This document shows, one piece after another, positions 1 through 9,852 of a stretch of 64,000 nt of DNA. Position numbers and translations under genes: made by a program. The stretch is from Winkia neuii (GTDB lineage: Bacteria; Actinomycetota; Actinomycetes; Actinomycetales; Actinomycetaceae): NCBI RefSeq assembly GCF_029011175.1, contig NZ_CP118946.1:372001-436000 (forward strand), written 5' to 3'. Each line of letters starts with the position of its first letter. Positions within the stretch are counted from its first letter, which is position 1. The notes under the pieces were generated by a model. It did no database searches. It was not told the DNA's origin and worked only from the letters and a program-made list of their open reading frames with translations.

Positions 1-2
1 TG

Positions 3-713
3 CGCGATTATTACGATTCAGAATGGTCTGTGCCGATGTGGGGAGAACAGGGCATGTTTGAGCTGCTTGCCTTACTGTTGTTTCAGGCGGGAATGCGATG
101 GCGGCTGATTTTGGCTCGCCGCCCGCAGTTGCGCCGCCTGTTCTGCTCCTTCGACGTTGATCGGGTAGCTGCTTTTACGGACACCGATGTGCGGCAGATC
201 TTGGACGAGTCGGCAGGCATCCGCAACGAACAGAAGGTCCGGGCCGTGATCGCGCTAGCGAACGCGGTACAGAAAATGCGCGCAGTCGGGGGACTACCCA
301 AGGTTGCGTGGCAAGCTTATGACCCAGATCGTCCTCGGCCTATGCGAGGCGAAGAGGTGCCGTCTTATTCGGCGCGCTCGGCTGAGCTGGCGAAGCGGCT
401 CACCGAGTTTGGCTGTAAGCGGGTGGGAGCCCGCACCGCATACGCGTTTATGCAGGCATGCGGCATCGTAGATGACAATGTGCCGGGAACCTGGCGGGCC
501 GATGTGTTAGCTGACGAGCAGGGCAATTATTACCAGGATGAATATTCCTACCTCGGAATAACCAATGACCTTGGGGCGGATTCGCTTCCCGGTGTGGGCG
601 GAATACCAGGGAGCGAAGGCGGATTTGCCGGCCAGGAATATCCACCAGATGAAGGCGTTTATTGGATGAAGCCAGGTGTGGAAGACGGCTACGCTAACCC
701 CGATGCTAGCTAG
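3..713 (+). CDS. tag: Divergent DNA-3-methyladenine glycosylase I (Tag family), 5' partial
   Basis: The reading frame is open from base 3, so the start lies upstream. Upstream of the first ATG it reads YYDSEW, matching the YHDxEWGVP block of Tag, followed by an FQAG block, a GIRNEQK block and FMQACG. Tag removes 3-methyladenine from alkylated DNA. Compared with my recollection of E. coli Tag, the base-binding Glu38 is Leu here, the zinc ligand His17 is Tyr, and the C-terminal His (NDH) is Asn (DDN), so classical activity is doubtful. The last 70 or so residues are rich in Gly, Asp and Tyr and lie exactly antisense, codon on codon, to the YwiC-like gene. A one-base insertion near 485-487 would instead stop the protein at 514. 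The family call is good; activity and the 3' end are uncertain. Confidence 0.75.
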   Translation, partial: RDYYDSEWSVPMWGEQGMFELLALLLFQAGMRWRLILARRPQLRRLFCSFDVDRVAAFTDTDVRQILDESAGIRNEQKVRAVIALANAVQKMRAVGGLPKVAWQAYDPDRPRPMRGEEVPSYSARSAELAKRLTEFGCKRVGARTAYAFMQACGIVDDNVPGTWRADVLADEQGNYYQDEYSYLGITNDLGADSLPGVGGIPGSEGGFAGQEYPPDEGVYWMKPGVEDGYANPDAS

Positions 714-1361
714 CACGTGGGTGCCAATTGACAGGGCGACCATCGGGATAGAGCCGCGATTGCGCACTAAGGATTTTACGTAGGGTACTGACAGCCAAAA
801 ATAGGTGGTCAGGATTATGCTCAGCAAAAACACCCAGGGCCAACCGGTAAGAGAGGCATTTTCGTTAGTGGCAACGCCGGTATCAATATGACCATTGCTA
901 AAAAGATTGGAAATGGTCTGCACGCCCGTTGCGCACGCATACCCGACCAGAGTCATCATGCCAGCGGCAAGAATTGTCGCTGACCGGGCAACTAGAGAGC
1001 GGCCAGCGTGGTGCACGGTTCGTTCTAATGCAAGCGCTGCCAGTGGAACAAAAGGCACTGCCCAAGCCAGCAGCCATGGGCGGATAAATGCGGCAGTCAA
1101 TCCCAGTAGGGCAGTGATGGTCGTGTATACCAGAGTCGGTTTTAGTCCCCTTCTGCCTTTAGAAAGGAAGTATTGGCTGGCGCTGAAGAAAGCAAAGTAA
1201 CCAACGAACCAAACTGCAAACACTAGCAAGGTAAGGAACACGTAGTCTTCGCCTTGCAATGCTCCAATCCAGTAAGGAACGACGACCATCGCCCATGCGC
1301 CATGCTGGTTGGGAACCCATCCTTGCCGTGAGCGGGAGCCGCGCTCGTTTTTTGCAGTCAT
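507..1361 (-). CDS. YwiC-like integral membrane protein
   Basis: A 284-residue protein with many hydrophobic helices, recognised by the N-terminal block WVPNQHGAWAM and the C-terminal GYSEVG element followed by a final helix, both typical of the YwiC-like family. The biochemical function of the family is unknown. The frame is open further upstream to 1427, but that would overlap hrpB, while the ATG at 1361 has a GAGGGG-type ribosome site just before it. The next ATG upstream (1370) is possible. The gene is convergent with the Tag homologue and overlaps its annotated 3' end by about 200 bases. It is divergent from hrpB with only about 50 bases between. Confidence 0.8.
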   Translation of the reverse strand: MTAKNERGSRSRQGWVPNQHGAWAMVVVPYWIGALQGEDYVFLTLLVFAVWFVGYFAFFSASQYFLSKGRRGLKPTLVYTTITALLGLTAAFIRPWLLAWAVPFVPLAALALERTVHHAGRSLVARSATILAAGMMTLVGYACATGVQTISNLFSNGHIDTGVATNENASLTGWPWVFLLSIILTTYFWLSVPYVKSLVRNRGSIPMVALSIGTHVLASIGVSVAVFHTWLHPINAFIWWIFLAGKSAFAPWYSAHTGKRIRPKVIGYSEVGIFILVIIALLVS

Positions 1362-1413
1362 ACCCCTCATCTTCCCATGGGCTTTGTCCCACTCCAAGTT
1401 CCCATATGCTTGA

Positions 1414-3900
1414 ATGGTGCGTTCCATAGAGGAAATAAATCAGGCTGCGGGCGGGCTGCCCGCCTACGCTGTGCTAGCCCCGCTGGCTGTCGCGCTCGCT
1501 AAAGATGGGGCGGCTGTAGTTTCAGCACCGCCCGGAACCGGAAAGACCACTCTGATTCCGCCCGCCCTTGCGGCAACGGTGCCAGGACGCGTCATAGTCA
1601 CCCAACCTAGGCGGCTGGCTGCCCGCGCCGGCGCCCACCGCCTGGCCAGTCTGCTGGGCGAAAAAGTTGGCCACCAAGTAGGACTCACTGTGCGGGGCGA
1701 ATCCAAACTAAGTGCGCACACCAAAGTCGAATTTGTAACCACCGGGGTATTCATCCGCAGGGCCATTGCCGATCCCGAACTAGCGGGAGTTGGCGCCGTA
1801 GTACTAGATGAGGTACACGAACGCCACACCGACACTGACCTGGCAGTGGGGATCTGCCACGACATTGCTCAACTGCGCGAGGACTTCCAGGTGGTTGCCA
1901 TGTCCGCAACCCTAGATGCGGACAGATTCTCCGCCACTCTGGGTGGGGTAGAAGAAGTTGCCATCGACGCCGAATCCTACCCGCTCCAGATCGACTACCA
2001 GCCAGGCAAGATGCAACGGCTAACTGACCGGGGCACAAACCCGGATTTTCTTGCCTACGCGGGCAGGGCAGCCGCCTCCGCCCTCGAAAAGGATGAGGGG
2101 CAAGTAGCGTTGCTATTCCTCCCCGGACTACGCGACCTGGAAATTGCTGCCCAAGCCGCGCGCGCCGCCTGCCCGGACATGGACGTCAGATTGCTACACG
2201 GACGCCTGAGCGGAGCCGAGCAAGACAGCATCCTCGCCCTGCCTCAGAAGGGCAAACGCCTAGTCTGTACCACCAATGTGGCAGAATCATCCATCACAGT
2301 GCCAGGGGTGCGCCTAGTAGTAGACGCGGGCCTGGAACGAGTGGCCACCTTTGACGTCTCCCGCCAAATGACCGGCCTGGTCACTAACTATTCTTCAAAA
2401 GCCTCCTCGACCCAGCGGGCAGGTCGCGCCGGCCGCCTCGGTCCCGGCCGCGTCATCAGACTGTTCTCCAAAGTCGAATGGGCTCGCATGCGCTCCCATT
2501 CCTTGCCAGAGGTCGAAACCTCTGACCTAGCCCAATTGCTCCTGCTGCTGGCGGCGTGGGGGGCTCCGCGCGCTCGCGGGATGGCGCTTCCCTCGCCACT
2601 GCCCGAAGCTGCTAGTGACCGAGCAGAGAATACACTGCGAACTCTGGGAGCGGTAGACGAGCGCGGGACGATCACTGCCTTCGGTCGCCAGCTGGCTCGC
2701 ATCCCCGCTGATCCGCGCCTTGGGCGTGCCCTTTTGGAAGGGGGCAAAAGGTTTGGTCCTGCCCGCGCCGGGGCGCTGTTGGCCACTCTCAGCTCTGACG
2801 AACGCGATGCGGGAGCTGATCTGCCCGCGCTGCACAGGCGGCTCAAGCGGCAGTGCCCACCGCGGTGGAAGGCGGATGCGAAGCGTTTCGCGCAGATGGC
2901 CCCCACCGAGCAAAGTCCCACTAGCGCAAGCTTAGAAGCCGAAATGGTAGCGTTGGCCTACCCTGGCAGGATCGCTCGCCGTCGCGGTAATTCCGACGAA
3001 TATTTGCTGGCCCAAGGCAACGGCGCCGCCCTCCCGAAAGGCTCGCCGCTGCAAGGACAAACCTGGCTGGCGGTAGCCGACCTGACCAAGGCTAGCCCTA
3101 CAAACATCATCCGCCTGGCGGCCGAATTAACTGAGGCGGACGCGTTGCGTCTGGGAGAGCCGCTGAAAAATACCTCCGTGACCGTGCACTTTGAGGACGG
3201 CAAGGTACGTGCCGAAGAGACGGTGACGTTGGGGCACATCGAACTCTCGGCAAGGCCGGTGCCTGCTCGGGGCGAGGCCGTAGCCGAGGCCGTTCGCGCA
3301 GAATTCGCCCGCCAGGGAGCCCGCCTTTTCACCTGGTCGAAGAAAGGCGAGAACCTGCGCCGCCGCCTGCTATTGCTGCACCGCACTTTGGGTGCTCCCT
3401 GGCCCGACACCTCAATGGAGGGGTTAGGGAAGAACGAACTATTCGCCGCCCCTTTGCTTGCCCAGCTAGAAAAAGGGGCGAGCGTACCGCAACTGTCGCC
3501 AACCTCGGCCTTGCAGGGTATTTTGCCGTGGCCGGAAGCAGCCAAACTAGACGAGCTCGTCCCCGAACGCCTGCAAGTGCCTTCGGGAAGCACCGTCGCC
3601 CTCGAATATTTAGAGGACGGCGCCCCACCCCGACTTTCAGTGAAGCTGCAAGCATGTTTTGGGTGGGAGCAAAATCCCACCGTTGTAGATGGGCGTGTGC
3701 CCGTACAGCTGTCCTTACTGTCTCCAGCTGGGCGGCCGCTGGCACTAACCCAGGATTTGGAATCATTCTGGAAGAATGCCTATCCGGGGGTGCGTGCCGA
3801 AATGCGGGGCCGCTACCCGAAACACCCCTGGCCGGAGGATCCCACTACGGCGCAGGCAACGATGAAAACCAAGAAGGCGCTTGCTCATAAAAAATATTAA
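1414..3900 (+). CDS. hrpB: ATP-dependent RNA helicase HrpB (DEAH box)
   Basis: An 828-residue DEAH-type helicase. Walker A GTGKTT is at residues 41-46, the DEVH box near 132, the motif III SAT shortly after, and motif VI QRAGRAGR near 334. The C-terminal half carries the HrpB-specific region, ending in the hallmark block YPKHPWPEDP about 20 residues before the stop. Length agrees with the family (about 800-850). HrpB is a nucleotide-dependent helicase whose physiological substrate is not settled; it is usually dispensable. The ATG at 1414 is the first usable start but lacks a strong ribosome site, so an internal start a few codons on is possible. No frame disruption is seen. Confidence 0.93.
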   Translation: MVRSIEEINQAAGGLPAYAVLAPLAVALAKDGAAVVSAPPGTGKTTLIPPALAATVPGRVIVTQPRRLAARAGAHRLASLLGEKVGHQVGLTVRGESKLSAHTKVEFVTTGVFIRRAIADPELAGVGAVVLDEVHERHTDTDLAVGICHDIAQLREDFQVVAMSATLDADRFSATLGGVEEVAIDAESYPLQIDYQPGKMQRLTDRGTNPDFLAYAGRAAASALEKDEGQVALLFLPGLRDLEIAAQAARAACPDMDVRLLHGRLSGAEQDSILALPQKGKRLVCTTNVAESSITVPGVRLVVDAGLERVATFDVSRQMTGLVTNYSSKASSTQRAGRAGRLGPGRVIRLFSKVEWARMRSHSLPEVETSDLAQLLLLLAAWGAPRARGMALPSPLPEAASDRAENTLRTLGAVDERGTITAFGRQLARIPADPRLGRALLEGGKRFGPARAGALLATLSSDERDAGADLPALHRRLKRQCPPRWKADAKRFAQMAPTEQSPTSASLEAEMVALAYPGRIARRRGNSDEYLLAQGNGAALPKGSPLQGQTWLAVADLTKASPTNIIRLAAELTEADALRLGEPLKNTSVTVHFEDGKVRAEETVTLGHIELSARPVPARGEAVAEAVRAEFARQGARLFTWSKKGENLRRRLLLLHRTLGAPWPDTSMEGLGKNELFAAPLLAQLEKGASVPQLSPTSALQGILPWPEAAKLDELVPERLQVPSGSTVALEYLEDGAPPRLSVKLQACFGWEQNPTVVDGRVPVQLSLLSPAGRPLALTQDLESFWKNAYPGVRAEMRGRYPKHPWPEDPTTAQATMKTKKALAHKKY

Positions 3901-3958
3901 CTTCGAAGTCTAAACCAGCGCGTTTTCCGGCGGCCTCAGAGTTAGGCATAATGGATAC

Positions 3959-4537
3959 GTGTTGCTAAGTGATCGTGATATTCGGCGCGCCTTGGATTCG
4001 GGAAGGGTGAACCTGGACCCGCTCGCCCCCGAGCTAATCCAGCCTTCCTCTATCGACGTGCGCCTAGACAGGTGGTTTCGGCTTTTCGATAACCACAAGT
4101 ATTCGGTGATCGACCCTGCTAGCGAGCAGGAAGATCTCACTCACCTTGTCAAGGTCGAGGGCGACGAGCCCTTCGTCTTGCACCCGGGCGAGTTCGTGCT
4201 GGGCGCCACTTGGGAAAAGGTTACGTTGGGGCCGGACATTGCTGCCCGCCTGGAGGGCAAGTCCTCGCTGGGGCGGCTGGGGTTGCTGACGCACTCGACC
4301 GCAGGTTTCATTGATCCGGGCTTTTCCGGGCACGTCACCTTGGAACTGTCGAACACCGCCACCATGCCGATTTTGCTGTACCCCGGAATGAAGGTCGGCC
4401 AGCTGTGCTTCTTTGAGCTGACTTCGCCGGCACAGAATCCGTACGGTTCGGGTGAACTGGGATCGCACTATCAGGGCCAGCGCGGCCCGACCGCCTCCCG
4501 CTCTTACTTGCGTTTCACGCGAGGCAATCCGGAATGA
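3959..4537 (+). CDS. dcd: dCTP deaminase, likely bifunctional with dUTPase activity
   Basis: The 192-residue product matches dCTP deaminase over its whole length: N-terminal LLSDRDI, then [20 protein letters not shown], the [10 protein letters not shown] block, catalytic Glu129 in VTLEL, and a C-terminal lid region with [10 protein letters not shown]. It converts dCTP to dUTP. Actinobacterial members of this length, such as that of M. tuberculosis, also hydrolyse dUTP to dUMP, feeding thymidylate synthesis. The start is GTG at 3959 with no strong ribosome site. The stop overlaps the next gene by four bases (ATGA), so the two are probably translationally coupled. Confidence 0.93.
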   Translation: MLLSDRDIRRALDSGRVNLDPLAPELIQPSSIDVRLDRWFRLFDNHKYSVIDPASEQEDLTHLVKVEGDEPFVLHPGEFVLGATWEKVTLGPDIAARLEGKSSLGRLGLLTHSTAGFIDPGFSGHVTLELSNTATMPILLYPGMKVGQLCFFELTSPAQNPYGSGELGSHYQGQRGPTASRSYLRFTRGNPE

Positions 4538-5712
4538 ATAAACCAGTTCGCCGAGTTTCGACCGAACAGAAGATGGCGTGGGCGGCCGAGCAGAACTTTT
4601 CGGAGGACATCGCAGCCATCCCCAACACCGTCACTTCTACCGCGTTAGGCATTCCCGCCTACCGGGTGGGGGCCACGGGTATCACCACTGCCGAGGGCGT
4701 CTCGATCGATCCCGGCGCAGAGTGGTACAAGGTGCAGGGGGAGCTGCCGCTCGAAGAGGCCGCCCAGGCCGTAGTCTTGGGCGTTGCCGACGAGGTCGAA
4801 GTCAGCGAACTAGAAGCGCTCGCGGTGTCGCTGTGGCCCCGCGCAGGCTGGGTTGGTCCCGGCAGGTTACAGATTTCTGAGGCGGCAACGCTTGCTGGGC
4901 CTTTCCAGGTCGAGAAGCTGGTGGCTTCCGAGATGGGGTTTCACGCTACTGTCACGCAGGCGTTTATTTTGCAGTGCGAGCAGCAGGTGGCTGGGAAGAT
5001 GCCGCCGCATCTGCGCGGCCTGGACCCTCTGATGGATGCTTTCACTGAGGCTCCCGCGGGTGAATATCTGCGCGCGGTCAATGCGTGCCGCAAGTTTGCG
5101 CGCCGGTTGGCAGGTCAGTTGCGCGTGCCCGACACGGCTAAGGTCATTACCCCGGATCCGGATTCGTCGGTGGGCATGGTAGTTTACGGCCCGCACTACT
5201 TGGATCCTGCCCAGTTGGTCGAGTCCCTAGAGACCATTGTGCCCACGCTAGATGCACCCGCCCTGGCGGAACCGCCCCTGGCGCCGAGCAAGCTGGCTAT
5301 GGACAAGCACGGGATTCGGGAAGCTGCGGTTGCGCAGATGAGCGAAGCGGAACGGCAAGAATTGCATCGTCGCGCCGACGAGTACGATCAGGAAGCTGCC
5401 TATGCGGAGCTGACTCCCGGCTACCACCTGATGGGGCGAGCCGGGCATTCCTCCAGCCTCGAAATTGTGGTTGAGCCGGCTCACTACCTGCCTGTGTGCG
5501 TGCAGTATGAGACCTGGGCCGAGGACGAACCGACCAGCTATTTGATCCAGTGGGTACCGGACAATCCGGCCAAGGCGGGGGCTGCCAAGGTGCAGCGTTC
5601 CATGCGAGTAGAACGGTTGCGGGTCGCTTCTACGATTGAGCAGGTGGCGCGCACATTGTGCACCTTGACTGGCGGGCGCGCTGTAGACGAGGACGGTTTC
5701 CTAGTCTTCTAG
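4534..5712 (+). CDS. Hypothetical protein coupled to dcd
   Basis: I do not recognise this 392-residue protein. It is soluble-looking: no signal peptide, no membrane helices, many Ala, Glu, Val and Pro. It has a variable middle part (around residues 210-260, proline-rich) that may link two globular halves. The C-terminal half includes a helical stretch with [16 protein letters not shown] and a beta-rich end. It begins inside the dcd stop codon, so its expression should follow dCTP deaminase. Codon usage looks like that of its neighbours. It is convergent with the Fe-S oxidoreductase gene, two bases away. No function is proposed. Confidence 0.75.
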   Translation: MNKPVRRVSTEQKMAWAAEQNFSEDIAAIPNTVTSTALGIPAYRVGATGITTAEGVSIDPGAEWYKVQGELPLEEAAQAVVLGVADEVEVSELEALAVSLWPRAGWVGPGRLQISEAATLAGPFQVEKLVASEMGFHATVTQAFILQCEQQVAGKMPPHLRGLDPLMDAFTEAPAGEYLRAVNACRKFARRLAGQLRVPDTAKVITPDPDSSVGMVVYGPHYLDPAQLVESLETIVPTLDAPALAEPPLAPSKLAMDKHGIREAAVAQMSEAERQELHRRADEYDQEAAYAELTPGYHLMGRAGHSSSLEIVVEPAHYLPVCVQYETWAEDEPTSYLIQWVPDNPAKAGAAKVQRSMRVERLRVASTIEQVARTLCTLTGGRAVDEDGFLVF

Positions 5713-5714
5713 GC

Positions 5715-8047
5715 TCAGTCGAAGAAATCGTCCCAGTCGTCTTCCTCTTCTTCCTGCTGAACCGGTTTTTCTTCAACAGTCTTTTCCAGTACTGCGTCGC
5801 GCAGCAGGATGGCCACGTCGGCAACCTGTGGGGCTTCGCCCTCTTGCGGCCTGCCGGAGGCCAGCATTGTCGAACAGAATGGGCAGGCGGTTGCCACGGT
5901 GTCTGCCCCGGTGGCTGCGGCTTCGCTGACCCGCGCATCGGCAATGCGAACGCCGATTGTGTCCTGCATGAAGGCATGGGCACCGCCAGCACCGCAACAC
6001 ATTGCCCGGTCTTTAGTGCGCGGCATTTCGGTTACTTCGAAGCCGGGGAGGGCGCCGAGCAATTCGCGCGGGGCGTTGTAGATGCCGTTGTGTCGGCCCA
6101 GGTAGCAGGCGTCGTGCAGGGTCACTTTGTGCTTGCCGTTTTCGATGAGGGGCTTCAGCTTGCCTTCGGCTACCAGTGTGGACAGTAATTCAGTGTGGTG
6201 GATTACCTGGTAATTCCCCCCAAGCTCGGGGTATTCGTTGCGAATGGTGTTGAAGCAGTGGGCACAGGTGACCACGATGCGTTTGGGGGCGGCTTCGTTC
6301 AGTTTTTCTACCGCTGCGGCGGCCAGTGTCTGGTACAGCAGTTCGTTGCCGGCGCGGCGGGCCGGATCGCCGGTGCAGCTCTCGCCGCTGCCGAGCACTG
6401 CAAAGGTGACGCCGGCGTGGTGGAGCATCTGCGCCACCGCTTGCGTAGTCTTCTTGGCTCGATCGTCGTAGGCACCCGCACACCCGACCCAGAATAGGTA
6501 GTCGACTGAGGAGGCATTCGGAATGTCCTGGCCTACGACGGGCACGTCGAAATCTAAGTCTTTAGCCCAGTCCAGTCGCTTCTTCCCGGAGATGCCGTAC
6601 GGGTTTTGTTGGCGCTGCAAAGACCGCAGTGGGCGGGCCAGATCCTGCGGGAAGGCACTTTGCATGGTGACCTGGTGGCGGCGGATGTCAATGATGTGAT
6701 CGAGGATCTCTAGATCGGTGGGGCACTGGTCGACGCAGGCGCCGCAAGTGGTGCAGGCCCACAGGGTTTCGGGAGAAATTACGTTGCAGACTAGTGGCGC
6801 CGGTTCGATGGCCACCCCGTCCGCGCCGGTGATCTTCGCGTCCCGGAGCGCCCCGAGCACATCTGCGTTGTGAGGCATGAGCGAGCCGCGGTACAGGCTC
6901 TTGGTGCCCTGTACTAATTCGTCGGTATCGCTAGCGCCCATTTTGGCTGCGGCCTGCGCGAATGACGAGGACGCCACCGCGTGGTCGCGGAGGGCAGTAA
7001 TGAAAAGTTTGGGGGACAGGGGCTTGCCGGTGGCCCACGCCGGGCACACCTCCTGGCAGCGGCCGCACTCGGTACACGAGAAGATATCGAGGCGATCCTT
7101 CCAGGTCATGTCTGCCAGAGAGCCGACTCCTAGCGATTCGCCCTCGAGCGCCTCCAAGTTCTCCATTGACTTGGCGGTGACCGGCTTGCCGCCAGCGTAC
7201 ATGGGAGCGGCAGCCCCCAGCGCTTTCGAACCATCCACCTTGCGGCGCGCGTAAATGTTTACGAACGCCAAGAACCGGTGCCAAGCTACGCCCATCGAAA
7301 TGGCCAAGCCGACCACTACCATCCAGGCCATGGAGATGACGATCTTTACGGTCGCGGTAACCACAATCGCGTTCTGCAAAGCCCCAACCGATGCGTGCGC
7401 TGCCAGCTTGCCCAGAAGGAAAGTGAAAGGGAAATGCCATGCGGATACGGCAGTAGCCGGATCCTTAGACAGCAGGGCGTATTCCAATATGCGAAGCAAC
7501 AGCACGCAAATGACGACCCCAAGGATGACGCCCTCGACGAAGCGGGCATGGCTCCAGGCAGACCCCAAAAAGCGAGACGGCCTCTTCTGACCGTCCCGAC
7601 CAGTAGATTCTGCCTCTCCGGGCCTTCCCTTGCCCGCGCGAGTGCGCACCACAATCAGCCAGATGATACCGGCCATCGAGGCCCACGCAATGGCCTCAAC
7701 AGTCCACTCCCAGGGCGCAAACGAACCCAGAATTGGGAGCGTGTAGTGCGGGTTCACCACCTGGCCGTAGCCGGCAACCAAAGTCAAAAACAGCAGCGGG
7801 AACGACACCATCACTAGCCAGTGCGCCGCCTTGATGAAAGGTCGACCCTTAAAGCTGAGTGCGACAGGGGCTTCGAGATAGCAAGCCAAAGGCGGCGCGC
7901 AAGAGGCTTCCCCCTGCCCGGGGCAGGGGCGCCCTCGGCAATGATCGAAACCATCTGCGAAAGACCGCGGATAAAGCTGCCTATCCCAACCACCGTCGCA
8001 ATAACGACCAAGGTCAAGCATACTGTTTGCAATACCGACAATTTCAC
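5715..8047 (-). CDS. Membrane-bound (Fe-S) oxidoreductase, heterodisulfide-reductase-like (frameshifted in this sequence)
   Basis: The product has an N-terminal membrane domain, two 4Fe-4S motifs (CTECGRC...CP near residue 323 and CTTCGAC...CP near 432), and two cysteine-rich CCG domains ending with a CCGAGG block. This is the layout of HdrD/GlpC/LutA-like electron-transfer proteins and of the actinobacterial protein typified by Rv0338c of M. tuberculosis. It probably passes electrons from a membrane pool to a soluble acceptor; the partner is unknown. Two frames must be joined. The frame starting with GTG at 8047 (VKLSVLQTV) runs to about 7853, and the frame with FKGRPFIKAAHW continues one base back. 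A single base appears missing in the run at 7847-7856. Repaired, the protein is about 777 residues. Confidence 0.85.
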
Positions 8048-8173
8048 GAATCCCACCCTACTAAAGCCCGCCCAAGATTCTACGGCGAAGAAAATGCAGT
8101 GGTGATCAAACACTCCAAAAACTACCGCGCTAACTCCACGCTTGTGGGAGTAGCCTATGCGAGGAGGAAATCA

Positions 8174-9766
8174 ATGGGAAAAATTTTTAGCAGGTGGGGT
8201 GCGCCCAAAAACGAAACTATGGAGGTCATCGCAGGCCTCCTATTAGTCATGTTCGTGGCAGTAATGTCACTAACGATCGTGGGAACGGCTCTGCCCGTAA
8301 TGCTCTCCTCGCTACACGGTTCCGAAACCCAGTACGCGTGGGTAGTAACCTCCATGCTGCTTTCTTCAACGGCAGCCACACCCATCGCCGGCAGACTCGG
8401 CGATTTATACGACAAAAAGAAACTGCTGATTTTCTTTATTGCCATTTTCGCCCTCGGATCGTTGCTAGCTGGAGCCTCGGTGACGGCGGACATGCTAATC
8501 CTGATGCGAATCGTCCAAGGTGCCGGCCTCGGGGCACTAATGGCCATGGTGCAAACCGTCATGGCAGTGATCACCTCGCCGCGCGAGAGGGGTAAATACA
8601 ACGGCTACTTTGGCGCGGTCGTCACCGTTGCCAACGTGTCCGGCCCAATCGTCGGCGGCTTCGTAGTAGACCTGCTGGGATGGCGCTGGTGCCTGTGGAT
8701 TTCAGTGCCCTTCGCCATCGCCGCGATGGTGGTCCTTGCAAAGAAACTGCGTGTGCCGTCCTCTGTAATAGAAAACCCGAAGATTGACTATCTGGGATCT
8801 ACCATGGGCACCGCGGGCGTATCCCTGCTGCTCATCTACATGTCGATGGGCGGGGACGGGATCATGGCGTGGACCTCCATGCCCATGATGGTGATGGCGA
8901 TACTTGGCGTTATTGCAGTGATCGCGTTCGTGTTCGTGGAACTGCGCGCTGACCAGCCCATCGTTCCGGTGCGGCTGCTGGCCAACCAAACCGTGACACT
9001 TGCCGTGTTGGCATCCATCGGCTTGGGCCTGGTGCTGAACGCGCCCATGGTCTACTTCGGCCAGTATTTCCAGATCGGGCGGCAAATGAGCCCTACCGCA
9101 TCCGGCATGTGCATGCTGCCCATGATGATCGCCTCCTTCGTTTTCTCGACCTTCACGGGCAGGATGGTGTCATCGGTCGGCAGGTGGAAACGATTCGTCG
9201 TCTCCGGCTTCGTTATGATGGTCGCTGGGCTGGCAATCTTGTCCTTCACCGGCAAATCCACGCCGCTGGTGGTGCTGTGGGTCGGGATGTTCCTGCTCGG
9301 CGCCGGGCAGGGATCCTCGATGCAGAACCTGGTGTTGGCAGTGCAAAATACGGTACCGCTGCGCGACATGGGGGCTTCCACAGCGATGGTTACCTTCTTC
9401 AGGAACCTGGGCGGTGCAATGGGCGTGCAATTTGCTTCTCTAATCTTCAATATGTCCCTTGCCGTACAACTGCGCAGGAACTTTGCTGAGGCCGGAGTCA
9501 AAATGCCGCCCAAAGTGGCACAGGGACATTCGGCCAGTGCAGCCGCGAGCTCCCCGCAGATTGCTCACCTAGTTGCCGATTCTTTTGCCGACGCAATGGG
9601 AACAATCTTCATTGCCGGCACCGTCAGCACGCTGATCTGCCTAATCCTTGTGGCCTTCATGAAATCATCCTCCCTGCGCGACACCATCGACGCCCCCGTG
9701 TCGGAACAGGTGGCGGAGGTATTTCGGGAGGACGGAATGGAGAGTCGTTCTCAGAAAGAGGAATAA
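8174..9766 (+). CDS. MFS multidrug exporter, DHA2 (14-helix) family
   Basis: A 530-residue transporter with about 14 hydrophobic helices. Typical DHA2 features are an N-terminal helix ending in TIVGTALPV, a GRLGDLYDKKK loop 2-3 signature, and a motif C region with GPIVGGFVVDLLGWRW. It should expel drugs or other small molecules using the proton gradient; the substrate cannot be told from sequence. The frame is open from 7859, but the ATG at 8174 is preceded by a strong GAGGAGG at 8161-8167 and begins with the expected cytoplasmic leader, so it is the real start. It is divergent from the Fe-S gene. Confidence 0.88.
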   Translation: MGKIFSRWGAPKNETMEVIAGLLLVMFVAVMSLTIVGTALPVMLSSLHGSETQYAWVVTSMLLSSTAATPIAGRLGDLYDKKKLLIFFIAIFALGSLLAGASVTADMLILMRIVQGAGLGALMAMVQTVMAVITSPRERGKYNGYFGAVVTVANVSGPIVGGFVVDLLGWRWCLWISVPFAIAAMVVLAKKLRVPSSVIENPKIDYLGSTMGTAGVSLLLIYMSMGGDGIMAWTSMPMMVMAILGVIAVIAFVFVELRADQPIVPVRLLANQTVTLAVLASIGLGLVLNAPMVYFGQYFQIGRQMSPTASGMCMLPMMIASFVFSTFTGRMVSSVGRWKRFVVSGFVMMVAGLAILSFTGKSTPLVVLWVGMFLLGAGQGSSMQNLVLAVQNTVPLRDMGASTAMVTFFRNLGGAMGVQFASLIFNMSLAVQLRRNFAEAGVKMPPKVAQGHSASAAASSPQIAHLVADSFADAMGTIFIAGTVSTLICLILVAFMKSSSLRDTIDAPVSEQVAEVFREDGMESRSQKEE

Positions 9767-9800
9767 CCGCTGGAAGGCGACACAGCCGCACGCGAATGTT

Positions 9801-9810
9801 ACAAATTTGT
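9801..9810. promoter_or_regulatory. AT-rich palindrome upstream of the mnh operon
   Basis: ACAAATTTGT is a perfect 10-bp palindrome, flanked by imperfect extensions (TGTT on the left, TAACA on the right). It lies about 45 bases before the mnhA start, in a short AT-rich stretch within otherwise GC-rich sequence. It could be an operator or part of the promoter. No regulator gene is adjacent. Confidence 0.35.
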
Positions 9811-9852
9811 TAACATCATTAACGGTACTTTCATCAATCTAAAGGAGTGCGC

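Noticed and set aside
7847-7856. Programmed -1 frameshifting in the Fe-S gene
   Set aside because: The slippery site is imperfect (no X-XXY-YYZ heptamer), no obvious downstream structure was seen, and other genes show the same one-base loss.
7859-8173. Longer N-terminus for the MFS exporter
   Set aside because: The extension is antisense to the Fe-S gene, has no hydrophobic pattern, and a strong ribosome site lies before the ATG at 8174.
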